A stretch of 64,000 nucleotides of DNA from Druceiella hillmani (GCA_039881145.1 JAYKKI010000138.1:1-64000); one strand, 5' to 3'; numbered from the stretch's first letter, positions 12,641 to 25,700 are shown. The notes: generated from the sequence alone by a model not told the origin. Program-made: numbers and translations.

Positions 12641-13620
12641 AAATTTGAATGCAATAATAAATATTTAAGCATTACCATTGTGCAAAACTGTACTCAAATT
12701 AATTTACTATCAAATTACTTATGTAAAGATACTTAGGAACATTAATACATAATCTACTATATCCCGTACAGCGTTGAGGATTAAAAGCATAAATATAAAT
12801 TGGAAAAAAAACTACGTAGTTCCGCCACGTAGTGTCTACTATTCGACAACAAAGACAAATTCTGAAGTTAAGACGAAACTAATATGCGGCTTGTAGGCCA
12901 AATTCAATCTACATACATTTCTTATTCGCTTCATGGCGTACAAATTGCTATATTATTTGGAAAGTTTTTTGAAAATATCATTTGAAGGACGATACGACAA
13001 AGGATTAGTGGCTCTATCTAATGAGAAGTCATTCAATAGGGCGCAGTTTAGGTCCTTCCATTCTTCTCTCAGTTATTCATGTTAGCAAATAATGTTTTAC
13101 TCTAGGACACTCTCTGAATCAAAACGAATCTAAGGATATCTCATTAGTTGAAATCACTTTCAACAAACTTACTCATATACATAGATACAAGTACATACCC
13201 TGTGAAATTCATTAACCTTCTTCTGCCGTAGTCGGGTAAAAAATGTCTTTCAACTATCACACCACTTGCATTCCGGTATAAAAGAAATTTGTATCACCGC
13301 AGTCATATTCACAGTTACTAGATTTAAAAACCGAAGTAAAATTTCAAAAAAGTTATGAATAAAAGTAATTCAAAATAATAGAATACAAAAGAGACCCTCC
13401 CACCAAATAACACTTTCCTTAAAATGTCCTTTGTAAATTACACTAATGAAAATATGACATAGTCAGAATTTTATTCAACCGATCTATTGTTAGGTCACAA
13501 ATATGATTGGATGATTTTGCTTCAACAGTAGTTTGTGGTTTGCCAGTAACTTTCTGGTGTGACCAAAAAATAAACTTTTTTTTCTTCCCCTTTTAATTTT
13601 TTTTCGACTATAACCACAAA
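12641..13620. other. AT-rich stretch, no gene seen
   Basis: Unique AT-rich sequence between the palindrome and duplicon A. I see no open frame beyond chance length, no transposon ends and no tandem repeat. A slightly GC-richer stretch at 12,990-13,110 has no recognisable feature. Confidence 0.5.
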
Positions 13621-15687
13621 CAACAGTTATCGTCTACGGATCAATACTGATAGCCTACAGTTTGTCCCGCAGTGTTCAAATCCAATTACTTTTTCTTTAG
13701 TTTTTATAGGAGACAATCTAACACGCATCGTTCTTCGTACTACTATAATTATTTTGAATAGAGATAGTGGAAATAGAGATCAAGAGCAATTGAATATTTC
13801 GTTTCTATGAGAGGAATACAGTCAATTTTAATATAATATTAAAATTTCAATTTCCTAATATAAAACTAATTTAATATAATATTTCAAGAACAAAGTGGAT
13901 CCTTACGGTGAGTGGCTCTTGCCCATTTAAATTGATGAAAAATTGTCATTTTATTAAATTCATTTTAACATTTTCGAAAATGTTAGGTACCTTTTCTAAG
14001 TCGTAAAAGTATAAGATAAATATGACTTTAAGCCAAGATGATAAAAAAAATCGTGTATAACTTAATACAGGTAATATAAGTCTGGTGCTCTAAATCTCGA
14101 TTTGTAAGTATATGGGTAAGAAGTAAAACAACAGGGAGAGCAAAAGAGAACTATAACAAATCAATCCTAAATAGTTTAATAAATCGACATAATTTTGAGT
14201 TTAATTGTCACAGAAATAACGCATAAACATGTAGCAGTGAGCGCCATTTTGTTTGTTTTCACGCAAGATTTTGACAGTTTACTTTTAACACGAAACGTAC
14301 AAAATAGCTGATGGAGGTAGTAAGTACCACTATTTGTGCATGCGTACACTTGCTTTCTTATTTGATCGTGCTAATCTATGTCACTCGGTTGTTACTGAAG
14401 TACCTATTTTTCATCCTCCTTGCGATAGATTTGCAACGCTCAGACGTTGCGTAAAAATGTTGCAAACTTGAAAATTTTACACTTATCTTGCGCAGAGGAG
14501 TTTCGTTAAAGAAAAACATTTTTTTTAACAATACAGTTAAAAAACAAAGTAAAATAAAATTGAGGGGTATCTGAAGTAAACAAAAAGAGAATTGTGGATA
14601 CAATATTCTGCTCCTCGGTTTATAAGAAAAAACTGTATCTGAAGTCGATGTAATACGAATTATTTTAAGTAAAACTCTACATTATTTGGATGTGACAAAC
14701 AAGTATCGAAATTTTCTAGAAATTTCATATAAGTACATTATAATTTTTCTTAGTATAATAAAATTTATAAATTCAAATAACATGGCTCGAACAATATTTA
14801 GATCTAGCTGTAATCGTTGTCGGGATTCTCAATTCCTCAAACGATTACACCACTACGTTATTTTAGAATAAATTACAGTCACAATTGAAATATGTGTCTG
14901 AACATATCCCAATTTGTGTGTGATATCAATGCAACATACATGTAAGTGAATGGTCCGTAATTTTGCGGACGTCTGATTTGGTAGCTATTTTAAAATAAAT
15001 TGAAGCAACTTTCAAATAATCATGAAAATTCATTTGTCCTAAATATTTAATTAAGTTATATTTGCTGACATTGCAATGACAAGCTTATTACACAGACTCC
15101 ATTCAAACATAAAAGATATCAGTATAAGTACACGTTTACTTATAACGATATATCGACGCCAAATAAAGGTTATGAAATCTTTCACTACATACCGTTCAAT
15201 GATAACAATTTTAATCGGCTGTAGCACGAAATCGCGCATGCAAAATTTGATGCTTGCTGAAAATTTCGCTTCAATTACTTTACGCACTGAACTGGCAAAT
15301 AATAATTGCAGGGGCAATAAATCACCTGACAAATGTCAATTACTGACGTAAGCTTGAACCCTGTTTACCGTTACTCGCTCGACCCACTCGCCATTGAAAC
15401 TAAACATGAATGGTGAGTGGCAGCTTTATTGAGTTAGAAGCTTTCTCTTTATAAACCGTGCTGATATTTTCAAGGCACCTATGTACATATCTTTATTCCT
15501 ATTAAATAGTGATATGAAAGCTCTTATTTAATACTTTTAAATTTACTTATCCAAATAATTCTCTTATCCACAATTTGCCATCGCGTAGCGTAAATGTTGT
15601 ATATAGCAAGTATTAAGGAATAACCATATTAACACTATGACATTCATAAAATTGACAAGATATATTTTAAAACAATAATATTTAAAT

Positions 15688-15858
15688 CAAATAAAATAAA
15701 ATATTTTGATAATAACCAGTATATACATCATCAATAAACCTAAGGCCAATAAACCTGATGTATTAGATCATATCAAATATCAAATAAAATATTATGATAA
15801 TTACCAGTATATACATCATCAATAAACCTAAGGTCAATAAACCTGATGTTTTAGATAA
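15688..15858. repeat. Tandem duplication, about 88-bp unit x2
   Basis: Two adjacent copies, each starting CAAATAAAATA and containing CCAGTATATACATCATC and CAATAAACCTGATGT. They are nearly identical, so the duplication is much younger than the duplicon that contains it. Duplicon B does not have the doubled form. Confidence 0.85.
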
Positions 15859-16129
15859 GTTTAAGATCTTTCAAAGTTTTTTCAAAAAGATGTTGAATTT
15901 GATACCTAAGCAAAATGTAGAGATCGTACGATTAAATTTTTAAAACATAAAATTAATTACTGTATGTAATATCGTAAGTTTATTAGAATAAAACTACAAG
16001 ATTTTATCAAATAAAATTTATTAAATGCTAATTTGATTTTGAAAACGTTTCAAGGACACTCTTAATATCAGAAAACATTTAATATTTTCATTCAAAATTT
16101 ATTTATTCCGTGCCTCAAATAGAACATCA

Positions 16130-16390
16130 TCACTTTCGTTTCCGTCTGTCTGTCTATCGCAGCCGTTTAACGTCAATAGCTAAATCCCAAAATTTTTAAA
16201 TGGAAATTTTTGAAGAGGTTGACTGCAAATTACGTACTCGAAAATAAATTTCAAATTCAAAACATAATTTTGGGTCTATTTGACAGGACCAGTTCCCTCA
16301 AAAATTTTTTTTTTCATAATTTCATGTGGCATATGTTAGAGATATACTGAAAAGTACACAAAATAATACTTTCTTCTTTAATACTATGTA
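16130..16390 (+). repeat. Dispersed repeat (CCGTCTGTCTGTC family), in duplicon A
   Basis: It starts with a GTCTGTCTGTC-type run and CGCAGCCGTTTAACG, followed by TTTTTAAATGGAAATTTTTG and a CATAATTTCATGTGGCATATG block. The same order of blocks recurs at 22,565-22,870 (its position in duplicon B), partly at 17,940-18,110, 30,030-30,125 and 45,955-46,130, and at full length at 52,770-53,372. It is non-coding. I recognise the general pattern from arthropod intergenic repeats but cannot name the family with confidence. Confidence 0.65.
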
Positions 16391-17939
16391 TCATTACAGA
16401 AGATCGGAAATGTCAAACTATATTTAACCTTTGCTCGATCTTTTTATTATTGTCACCCCAATATCAAAGAAATATAGGCGATAACGACCTATAAATGCAG
16501 TAAATAGTAACTTTTTATACAAAAAGGTTCGGGAAAACTCAAAGGTTATAGATGAAATAAATAATTCAGTCTATCGATGGATGGAGTTAAATGGAAAAGT
16601 ATATATTAGTACATGTGTATAAATAACGATAAAAACCTAAGCAATAAACCAATAATTGAATATAATAAACTAAAAAGGAAATTAATCGCTTCAATTCGCG
16701 ATCAAGTCTGCGCTTCAAAGCTTGAACCTCACTTCAACTGCATACATAAGGATGCTATAATAGTAAGATTTATGTCAATTTTTACACACGTGGCTTCATA
16801 CATGTTTCGACGTTGCCATGCATTTTGTTGTGGCTTTTAGTCAACGCCTTCACTGTACAAAATTGTTCAATATTTAATTACTCATACTAGATTTTGAATA
16901 CGACTTCGGTTACGTGCGTTATGCAATTAGTCGAATCGTAATTTTACTACACACAAGTTAAGCAAAGTTAAATTCCTGTTAAAGTGAATTAATTAAACTT
17001 CCTTATTAACAAAGGATTTTATAATTTACACAATACAATACTTACTATACAATATTTACTTTGAAGCGTAGTAGTATAAATTATTAGTGAACTTCCATAG
17101 AGAGTAGTATTGTGTTTGGGAGTGGAGACAAAAAGGAGTCTTTTATGATAAAATCCAAAGTCACAAACAGTTGAGATGGTACTTGGTAAATAAAATATTG
17201 CTTAAATTATTTAGTATTTTTAAGAAAGCGAAAAATATGTTAGGAAGGTGTTTTATAAATTTCTTTGTTCATGACGCATTTGTGCTTGTCTTCTTTTTAA
17301 TTTTTGAGGTATTTTTTATTATTGTTTTTATAAAATTTGAAAACGTGAGGAGTTTCATTCCTTTTTTTAAGATAAATTTATTTTTGGACAAATACAAAGT
17401 TAAGGAGAACCCATTCGGCTGTTTTGACAAAAGAGAGAATTTAAATTTGCAACATTTTAATTAAGGATGTGCCGTCGATATATTTTTCAAGCTATGGAAG
17501 AGATCAATTTAAACCTCTTTTCTATCAGGTTTATGATATTAATTTAAATTTTTGAAAATTTGAAGAATTTTAATTAAAATCATACGTTATGTTGAGCATG
17601 ATACTCACAGAGTATATTACTCGGATCAGTCTTGTTGCTTTTGGCACAATGTCGATGTATCATCCGTTATGTTGTTAACTGTACGCGCGTTTGTATGTAC
17701 ACTAATATAATGCGGTTCAAAGTATATAATATCTGAAGGTAACATCTCATCAACTGCAGATTTATTGATAATGCTCAGCAGTATGAAAAAAATGGTAACT
17801 TTCCGAGTTCAAAAGTTTGTTACACCCTTAAATTATATCATCAAACAATTTTAATATGTATGTCATGAGAATAAAAGAAAACCTAATTAAATTCAATATG
17901 AACAATTGCGATTGAAACCTTAAAAGATTACTTACCTCT

Positions 17940-18110
17940 CTGCCGTTTTTTTCTGCTATCACAGCCGTTTTTCTCAAAAACCTCTTGGCGTAGAAACTTG
18001 AAATGATTATCGAACATATTAACCTGCATATATTGCAACAGCTAAAACACGGAAAAAACATTTGAAAATTTTAAGACAAGTTAAGTACACCAAAAACATT
18101 TTCTTTAATT
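17940..18110 (+). repeat. Dispersed repeat fragment (same CAGCCG family)
   Basis: Contains CACAGCCGTTTTTCTCAAAA, then ACTTGAAAT and a block reading TTAACCTGCATATAT..CAGCTAAA, in the same order as at 52,800-52,920 and 22,590-22,690. It marks the right limit of recognisable duplicon A. Confidence 0.55.
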
Positions 18111-18391
18111 TCATGTATCGGCATATTATATATGTCACATATCAAGCGGCGCTGTGTCATTTGAAATGGCTATAAGAGCCTAAAATGTATTCTTTTTAGT
18201 AGTAAGCAATAAAAACACTGGGTTGGTAAAGACTAACTTGAGGATTACAGGACAATTCTAGTGATTATCCTAGATCTTAATATCTTTGAAAAATGAACCG
18301 TTCTTTCATATCTGTGAAAATTATAATATATAATACGTTGTAATGTATGTATATTACTAAACAATAATATTTTTATATATTTTAAGAGAAG

Positions 18392-19500
18392 TACTACGAG
18401 GATGCGTTTTAAAGTTTGCTGAATTGGTAATTATGTCATTTTCGAGGGTATTTTAATGAGCCGAAATGAGTTTAATGATTAATTTTTAGTATAAACGGCA
18501 AGTTTTATCTTAATCGGATTATTAGTCTTTGAACCATCGCCGACTAAGCATCTCAGTCGAGAAAAAAAGTAAGAAATATGGGGAAAATCAACAAAACAGA
18601 CCGCATCCGTTTACATCTTGACAAGACTCTTGCCTGGGTAAGAACATGATTTATAAGTAGCCCAGTATCTTTAAACAAGACAGGGACTCATTAGAAGACG
18701 ACCCACACCAAGACGGCCGGTTGAAGTGACTACTACAGAAATCGTTCAAAAAGTCGAAAACTTAATATGGAAAGATGCTAGACTAAAGAAAAAAACGACT
18801 TACAGAAATAGTTGCAGTATCGGATACAACCATTTTTTAAATTCTTTACGATTATCTTGGGATGACTAAGATCAGCGCAAGGTGGGTGCCAAGAATGCTT
18901 ACTCCGCTTCAAAAACAACACCACGTCGAGGGTTCTCACGCGTTTTTGGACTTCTCTAGTGAAGGTAAAGATGTACCATTGAGTCGAATTTTTACTGGAG
19001 AAAAAACACGAATTCGTCTTTATAAACATGAGTTCAAACAGGACTCTATGCAGTGGCACATAAAAGGCACACCACCACTAAAAATTTAAGGTGTCACAGT
19101 CTGCTGAAAAAATCATGGCGACAGTGTTTTGGGATAAAGAAGAGATTCTGTTGGTAGATTATAAAGGTAAAGGCGTTTCCATAACCGGATAATATTATAC
19201 TTTAATCCTTAGTTAATTGAAAGAATCACACAAGATGAGAAAAGGGGAAAATTAAGCAAATGTATCCTCCTTCTGCACGACAACGCGCATTTTCACAAGA
19301 GTCATGTTGCGTTGACTGCCTTTCATAACGTGAGTTTCGATATTTTGGATTACCTATTTTACAATCCTTACCTGGCTCCCAGTGATTAGAATCTGCTCCA
19401 AAAGTTAAAAAAGAACTTCATGTGAAGAAATTTTCAAACGATGAAGTGAAAGACGTAGATTTAGCTCACTTTTTGGACCAAGATAAAACACAAAATTCTA
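18392..19500 (+). pseudogene. mariner-family transposase pseudogene
   Basis: A dead copy of a mariner (Tc1/mariner superfamily, DD34D) transposase, the enzyme that cuts and pastes the element at TA sites. Reading starts at ATG 18,578 (MGKINKTDRIRLHL..) and is broken by several stops and frameshifts. Recognisable pieces in order are a GRPVEVTTTEIVQKVE-like linker (about 18,710), an open frame at 18,862-19,086 with MTKISARWVPRMLTP and SMQWHIKGTPP, the MATVFWDKE block (about 19,110), LLLHDNARIF (second catalytic D, about 19,270) and YNPYLAPSD (third D, about 19,365), then KKELHVKKFSNDEVKD. The first catalytic motif, normally TGDE, reads TGEK. Homology ends after DQDKT near 19,495. A possible 5' terminal repeat begins TACTACGAGGATGCG at 18,392; I found no matching 3' end. 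Confidence 0.9.
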
Positions 19501-19954
19501 GTCTTGCTCTTGTATTTCTTTATAACGTTTTGATTATTTTTGCTTATTACTACATTCTATACGTTAAGATTTTAAATGACTAATGAAGCCACAAATAGTA
19601 ATTTCAAATATAAATATGATTTAAAATTAACTGTGGATGATATGCCATTTAAAATTTTCTCCACATATTAATGGGCTTAGAATAATCTATATGTTAAACT
19701 AGATTGTCAATAAATACTGATGCTTCTGAATCTGGTTTGGAATTAAGAATACTCTACTTGATTGACAACCTGAATTGAACCTTGTACAACTTTATTATTT
19801 CAACGCTTCGTGTCGCGATGCAGATATCATTAGAGAGGTAGGCAATCTGCGGTTTCAACTAAAATTTACTTACCAAATCAAAATAAGGTGTTTGATTGGA
19901 TAACGATTTATTTAAATGTTCACTAATTAAATGAACAAAACTGGAAGTGTTTTG

Positions 19955-20386
19955 AGGATCTAGATACCTATTAAGTTTTCGGGGGTTCTGGGTAACTCTT
20001 AAGTTTTCTGGAGATATAGGTAACTCTTAAATTTTTTGAAGTTCCAGGTAACTCTTAATTTTATCTGAGGATCTAGGTACCTCTTTAGATTTCTTGGGAT
20101 CTAGATAACTTTTAAGTTTTTTGGGGATTTACGTAACTCTTAATTTTTCTGGGATCTAGGTACCTCTTAAGATCTAAGATCTTAAGGTTAAGAGTTATCT
20201 AAGTTTTTTGGGGATCTAGGTAACTCTAAATTTTTTCGGAATCTAGGTAACTCATAAGTTTTCGGGAGATCTAGGTAACTGTTAGGTTTTCAGGGATATA
20301 GGTAACTCTTCAATTTTCTGACGATCTAGGTAATTTTTTAATTTTCTTGAGACCTAGGTAATTCTTTAATTTTGTGGGGATCTATA
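19955..20386. repeat. Minisatellite, about 29-bp unit, about 14 copies
   Basis: Degenerate head-to-tail copies of a unit with the core GATCTAGGTAACTCTTAA followed by TTTTCTGGG. Units vary in length from about 27 to 31 bases. Around 20,165-20,200 one part runs in the opposite sense (AAGATCTAAGATCTTAAGG), creating a small local palindrome. Confidence 0.95.
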
Positions 20387-21167
20387 ACACGTTAAATTGG
20401 AGCTAGATGTAACACAAGAATCCAAATACATAACAAATGTCTAAAATTATTTTAGTAATATTATGCAAAACTTGTCATTCAGTACTGTTTTTACTGTCGA
20501 TAAAAGAACCTCAAATGAATTAATGAAAAAACAAAAATTAATACAAGAATTGTTGTTAATAATCTTAGAAATTAGGTTAAGTATTTCTATTTTTTCTTTT
20601 ATCCCATAAAAATACTTATAATAGAACTGAATCTTTAAATTTTTAGTGTCGGAATTAAATTTGAAAATTGAACCATAGACTACAATTTTTTAATATTCAA
20701 TCTATCATACTATTTTTAATTAACTATTTTGATTACAAACAGTGAAAATGTTTATCAAGAATATTTGAATGTAAATACACTTAATTGTTTTATGAAACGG
20801 ATATAGCCGATTATATTTTTACAAAAATTGTAATCAAATTTCAATTTAGAAAATAGTTTAAGATCGAATTAAATCTTTGCGATGGACAAGGGATCACTTT
20901 CTTTCCTATTCAAATTGGTGAAAACTTTTCAGTATATTAAATTAATTTTAATTTTTTTTGAAATTTTCGGTACTTCTCTGTACCCCGAATATTACAAAAT
21001 AATATATTAATTAGTTTTAGAAATAGGAGATGAATATGACTTTCAGCCAAGAATGAAAAAACATTGAACGTTTCCACACAAGCAAACCAAAATAAAATAA
21101 AAATAATATTTTGTAGTTTTTGGAGTCAAAAAGATACATTTATACAACCTGCTCTCAGTCAATGTTT

Positions 21168-21217
21168 GTTTTTGTTTTAAACAAATATTATTGTGTTTGT
21201 TTTAAACAAATATTATT
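21168..21217. repeat. 25-bp tandem duplication
   Basis: Two nearly perfect copies of a 25-base unit built on TTTGTTTTAAACAAATATTA. Each unit contains the short palindrome TGTTTTAAACA. Confidence 0.9.
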
Positions 21218-22564
21218 TTCGAAGTAGAAGTAATAGAAAGTATTTTATTGAAAACTCACATTATTTAAAGATAAAAAAGGAGTGCCAAGATGGTCTAGAA
21301 ATTTCTTACGAATGTAAGTATTTTCCCTTATCGTGTTAAAAGTGTATCAGTACAAATATCATGGCTCTAACAACATTTACATCAAGTCACAAATGACTAT
21401 CCCACTACGTATTATAGAATACACCACGGTAACTACTGAACTAAGTATCTGAACTCATCACAAACTTAATATGCAGCGGTCCGTTTTGCCGATGTCTGAT
21501 TTGCTGATGATTTTAATTTAAATAGAAGCATTTTTTTCAAATAATTATGAATTCCTATTACAAATATTTCATTCAACTATATTTACTAATATTGCAATGA
21601 ATAAATAAGTGCACGTCTATTTATATCAGTACGTTGACACCAAATAAAGCTTATGAAACCTGTCACTGGCTACATTTCCGTCAAATGACAATAATTTGAA
21701 TCAACCATAACACGCAGAAATCGCGCACACAAAATTCGACACCTACGCCAAAATTCCATTTCAATCTATAGCTACAGCGTATTGGGCTGGCAAATAACAA
21801 TTGACGGGTCAATAAATCACCAGGCAAATGTCAATTACCGCCATGATGTGAGCCGTTCCACGCTCGATGCGCCCGCTATTGAAACGAAACTTGCGTGATC
21901 AGTGGGAAATTATGGAGGTAGAAGGTTTTCGTTTATTTTCTGTGCTCATATTTTCAATACACCACATGTACATATTTCCATTTCTATTAAACTGTGGTAT
22001 GAAAGGTTTTATTTAATGATTTTTAAAATTGCTTATTTTCTTCAATTTGCCATCGCATACTGTGAATGTTATATAAAAGATATTTGAGCATAAAGGTGGT
22101 AACATCATGGCAGCCATAAAATTGACAATATATGTTTTATATACAGCCATAAAATTGTCAATAAATAATAACGTGTAAATAATAAATAAGGATACTATAA
22201 TAATGACCGATTACACATTTCTTGCATTTAATAGATAAACTGATATTATAAAAAAGGTTAAGGACTTTCAAAGATTTTACAAAAAGATGTTGATTTTGAC
22301 ACACATATAAAATGGTAATCCTAAAAAATCTAAGCTTGTAGGATTCGTTTCCTTAAACATAAAATTATCCAATATGTATAATATCATCAGTTTATTAGAA
22401 GAAAATTCTATATGCAGATGCAGAGAAGTGAAATTTATGAGACGTCAATTTGATTTTTAAGACCTTCCCATCCCAGACGTATATACCCGAAAACATTTAA
22501 CATTTTTATTGAAATTGAATTACTCCGTGCCTTAAATGAAAAACAGAAACCTTTTAAAATCACT

Positions 22565-22870
22565 TATGCGTCCGTCTATCCGACTATCTCAGGCGTTCAA
22601 TTCAGAAACCGCTTGATATGTAAACTTGAAATTTGGTGGAATAAGAAAATATACTAACCCGCATATATCCCAATAGGTAAACCTCAAAAATATTGAAATG
22701 AAAATTTTTGAGGAGATTGACGGCAAATTACGTAGACAAAATAAAATTTCAAATTCAATACTTAATTTTGGATCTCGGTTGACGGGATTAGTTGTGCTAA
22801 AGGTCTCAAAAATATTTCTTTCATAATGTTAAGTGACATTATTAGAGATGAACTGAAAAAATACCCAAAA
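22565..22870 (+). repeat. Dispersed repeat (CAGCCG family), in duplicon B
   Basis: The counterpart of 16,130-16,390. It has CGTCCGTCTATCC, AACTTGAAATTTGGTGG, CCGCATATATCCCAATAGG and TTCATAATGTTAAGTGACAT in the family order. It sits in the matching place in duplicon B, so this repeat was already present before the duplication. Confidence 0.6.
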
Positions 22871-25635
22871 AAGCACATTTCAAAGAAGATCTGAACAGTC
22901 ACACTAACTTTTGCATAGTCATGTTATTTTTTTTTCACCCGAATATCAATAGATATTTCGCTGATAATGACTTGACACATAAAAAGAATGGGAGAAAGTG
23001 AAAGATATTTTTGGATTAAATAATTCAATGTTTCGACGGATGAAGTTAAAAGGACACAGTTATAAAAATAACAATAAAACATTTAGTTTGTGCTTACTGA
23101 TTAGATGAATATAATAATAATTTTAAAAAAAAATTAATGGTTTACGATCAAGCCTGCGCTTTAAAGGTTGAAAGTTACTCGTCTTCGCTTAAATATATAT
23201 AGACGCTATAGTAGTAACATACAAGTCAATTTTTATGTGCATGACTTAATATATAAGAGCTTAGCATTATAAGTTATCAGTGAACTTCCATAGAGAGTAT
23301 TATTGTTTTTGAGTGGGGAGTGTAACGAGTCTCTCGTGATATAATCCTCATTCACGAGCAGTGAAGGTGTTACCTGATAAATAAAATCTGAAGAAAGTTT
23401 CTATCGATCTTCAGTAAAATCCAAATGGTTTACATTTCGTAAAAAACATTGAAAGTAAAAAGGTTTTACAATGGTGGATTTAATTTATTTTTGTTTGGCA
23501 TTCTTATAGGATTAAAGAAAGTGAAGCTTTATTTAGATGTTAGTGCTTTGGTATATCTGCGAGTACATTTTTGGTCAAATGATTGACACCGCTTTATTTT
23601 TTTTATTTCCAAAAATAAGCATTCATTATAAACATAAAAAGATACTTTTAATGAAAATGTTATTGAATAAGCATGAATTATTTCCGTCGGTATATAATAG
23701 GATAGGATTTTTTAAAGTATTTCTGAATATTCTTTGTTCATGACATGTTTACACATATGTCTTATAAATTTAGAAAGTAAATTTTATTACTGTATTCGTA
23801 ACATATGAAAAAGTGAGATGTTTCATTCCTTTTATTTAAGAAAAGCATGTTTTATGATATGTTGAAAGTTAATGAACATCCTTTCAGGATTTCTTTAAGT
23901 TTTGACCTCTAATTTCGATAAGTTTTCATTAATTTTTTGTAATAGAAAATTTTTGAAATGGACCTACGTTATTTTGGAGAAGCTAGGTGTTCTCTATCCG
24001 TTTCATGAATGTGATATCTGAATGAAATACTCGCACTAAGCTTAAACCAATACTAATTGGTTAAGTGGTTAATTTTAATTACAGGGCTATATGCTGCAGA
24101 TCTGACTGAATTGAATAGAGAATAGGAACTTTTAATAAACTTGTTTTAGTAACTGAACAAAATCTCAAAATAATATTTTTGGTGTGCATTTCCCAATAAT
24201 TTAATTTCAGAGAGCGGGTGTGTGGAATAATCAACTGCGCAGTAACTATTTTAAGGAGTAAAGGGTTACAAAATTGTCAAATTCTGGAGAAATCTCTAAA
24301 AAATTCAGAAAATCCCAACTAATTGGATTTTATATTTTAATTAAATTTACACCCACCATAGGCCGATATGGACGTGGGATGGAAGCATACACATACATAT
24401 TTACGTAAAGTTTTACACAAAAACAAAGTATTGTTCAAACCGGAGAAATTATATTATTACTAATATTAAATAAACTTACCATAAAGGTCAAATATTATTA
24501 TTCCAATTTTGAAATTATAATCAGCTAGATTGAATTTTACATCTAGGTGTAACATATTTGAGGTGGAAATTATTAGCACATTAACTATTGTGAGGACATC
24601 CGCGACCTCAGAAGTGGCTTTTACCAATTATATATGTCAAACTCGATGAATCAAAGACTGACTTAGAAGATTTCTTTCTCGCATCCATTGTATTAATATA
24701 GATTCATTCCACAATAAATTATTACTAATTTTCAAGCTGACTTTAAGAAATTTTCCAAATATAATTTCATATGATAAGTAGTTATGAAAATACTATAGCT
24801 TTGCCAGTTACTACACAAAAACATGTTGTCTGAATGTTTTAAAGCCATAGAAGAGCTCATTTTAAGCCACTTCTATCAGACTTATATTTTAAATTTACAT
24901 TTCTCAAAAAAACTAATTTGATCTTATACTATAATCACATGGTATATTAATTAATTTAGTCTCATTGCTTCGGTTTCGATATATTGATATATGAATGCGT
25001 ATGGTATATGAATGATATGTTGGTAAATGAATGCGCGTATGTATGTACGTAGAAACGGAGCGTTTTCAAAGCTTATAAAATCTGAAAGTGGCATCTAACG
25101 GACTATGGATTTATTGATAGCACTTTCCACTAAGCACTAATAATGTACAACATAATATGTTTCCGAACCTAGAAATCCCTTTTACTCTTAAATTATGTCA
25201 TCAAAAAATGTAAACAAAAATTGTTACAAAAATGAAAGAAAAAACTAATTGGGTTTGAAGCGAGAAATAGCAAACTATAAGCATTGGTCCATAAATAAAA
25301 CCTTTAGTTCTTAAATATAATCGTAAGTCCGTAAAGGCGATAAAGGAAAAAAAATTAACTTTTTCCATACACTAGATTGTTACCGGTAGACTGCGCGTGC
25401 TTGGTAGAGAAAGAAAACTCCCGCGTTGATGTTGTTGCTATGGTTAGGTTTTTAAAGCCCAGATTTTAGAAGTTATTCTTTCCTTTTATGAACAGAATAA
25501 GTTTGCTAATCTTGATGTGAAATTGTCCAATCAAGTGTGTGACATAATTCGAGGTTGGTGGAGTTAGTATTAAATTGGGACTGTCACATATTTATTAATA
25601 TGATTTTATTCCAAAAAAATTTCACCAGATCACTG

Positions 25636-25700
25636 GTTTAGGGTTCCGTAGCCAAACGACAAAAACAAAACTCTTATAACTTCGTCATATCAACGATTTT
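25636..25700 (+). repeat. Head of insect-type dispersed repeat
   Basis: GGGTTCCGTAGCCAAACGAC (25,641-25,660), then CTCTTATAACTTCGTCAT, matches the start of a short repeat I know from insect genomes. The rest of the element is not recognisable here. Tail-like pieces of the same or a related repeat (CGACTCGCACT-type) occur at 35,345-35,372, 39,258-39,280, 51,741-51,775 and 53,350-53,372. Confidence 0.5.

Larger units (their letters stand above)
13620..17940 (+). repeat. Duplicon A (old direct paralogous segment)
   Basis: Long collinear blocks recur in the same orientation at 20,590-25,290. Anchors that can be seen by eye include the pairs 14,010/21,030 (TATGACTTTMAGCCAAGA), 15,290/21,790 (TGGCAAATAAYAATTG, then AATAAATCACC), 15,570/22,050 (CAATTTGCCATCGC) and 17,085/23,280 (AGTGAACTTCCATAGAGAGT). 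Identity looks about 70-75% in good blocks, with many indels. The open frames inside (97 codons at 17,171-17,464 and the opposing pair near 15,051-15,351) are interrupted in the other copy, so they are not supported as genes. The copied unit is unidentified: it could be a dead large transposon, a duplicated gene's introns, or simple segmental duplication. Confidence 0.75.
20590..25290 (+). repeat. Duplicon B (partner of duplicon A)
   Basis: Collinear with 13,620-17,940 through many conserved blocks. It is a little longer because of extra sequence at about 23,940-24,830, between blocks that are adjacent in copy A (17,460). The conserved block at 23,270-23,400 (SHARED: AACTTCCATAGAGAGTA) is among the best-preserved pieces. 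No gene is recognisable: frames at 21,902-22,087 and 23,537-23,743 are short, hydrophobic or AT-driven and not shared with copy A. Confidence 0.75.

Noticed and set aside
15051..15351. Opposing 91- and 93-codon frames in duplicon A
   Set aside because: The matching part of duplicon B is interrupted by stops and indels, so neither frame is maintained.
17171..17464. 97-codon hydrophobic frame in duplicon A
   Set aside because: Phe/Ile/Lys-rich as expected of AT-rich chance frames, and broken in duplicon B.
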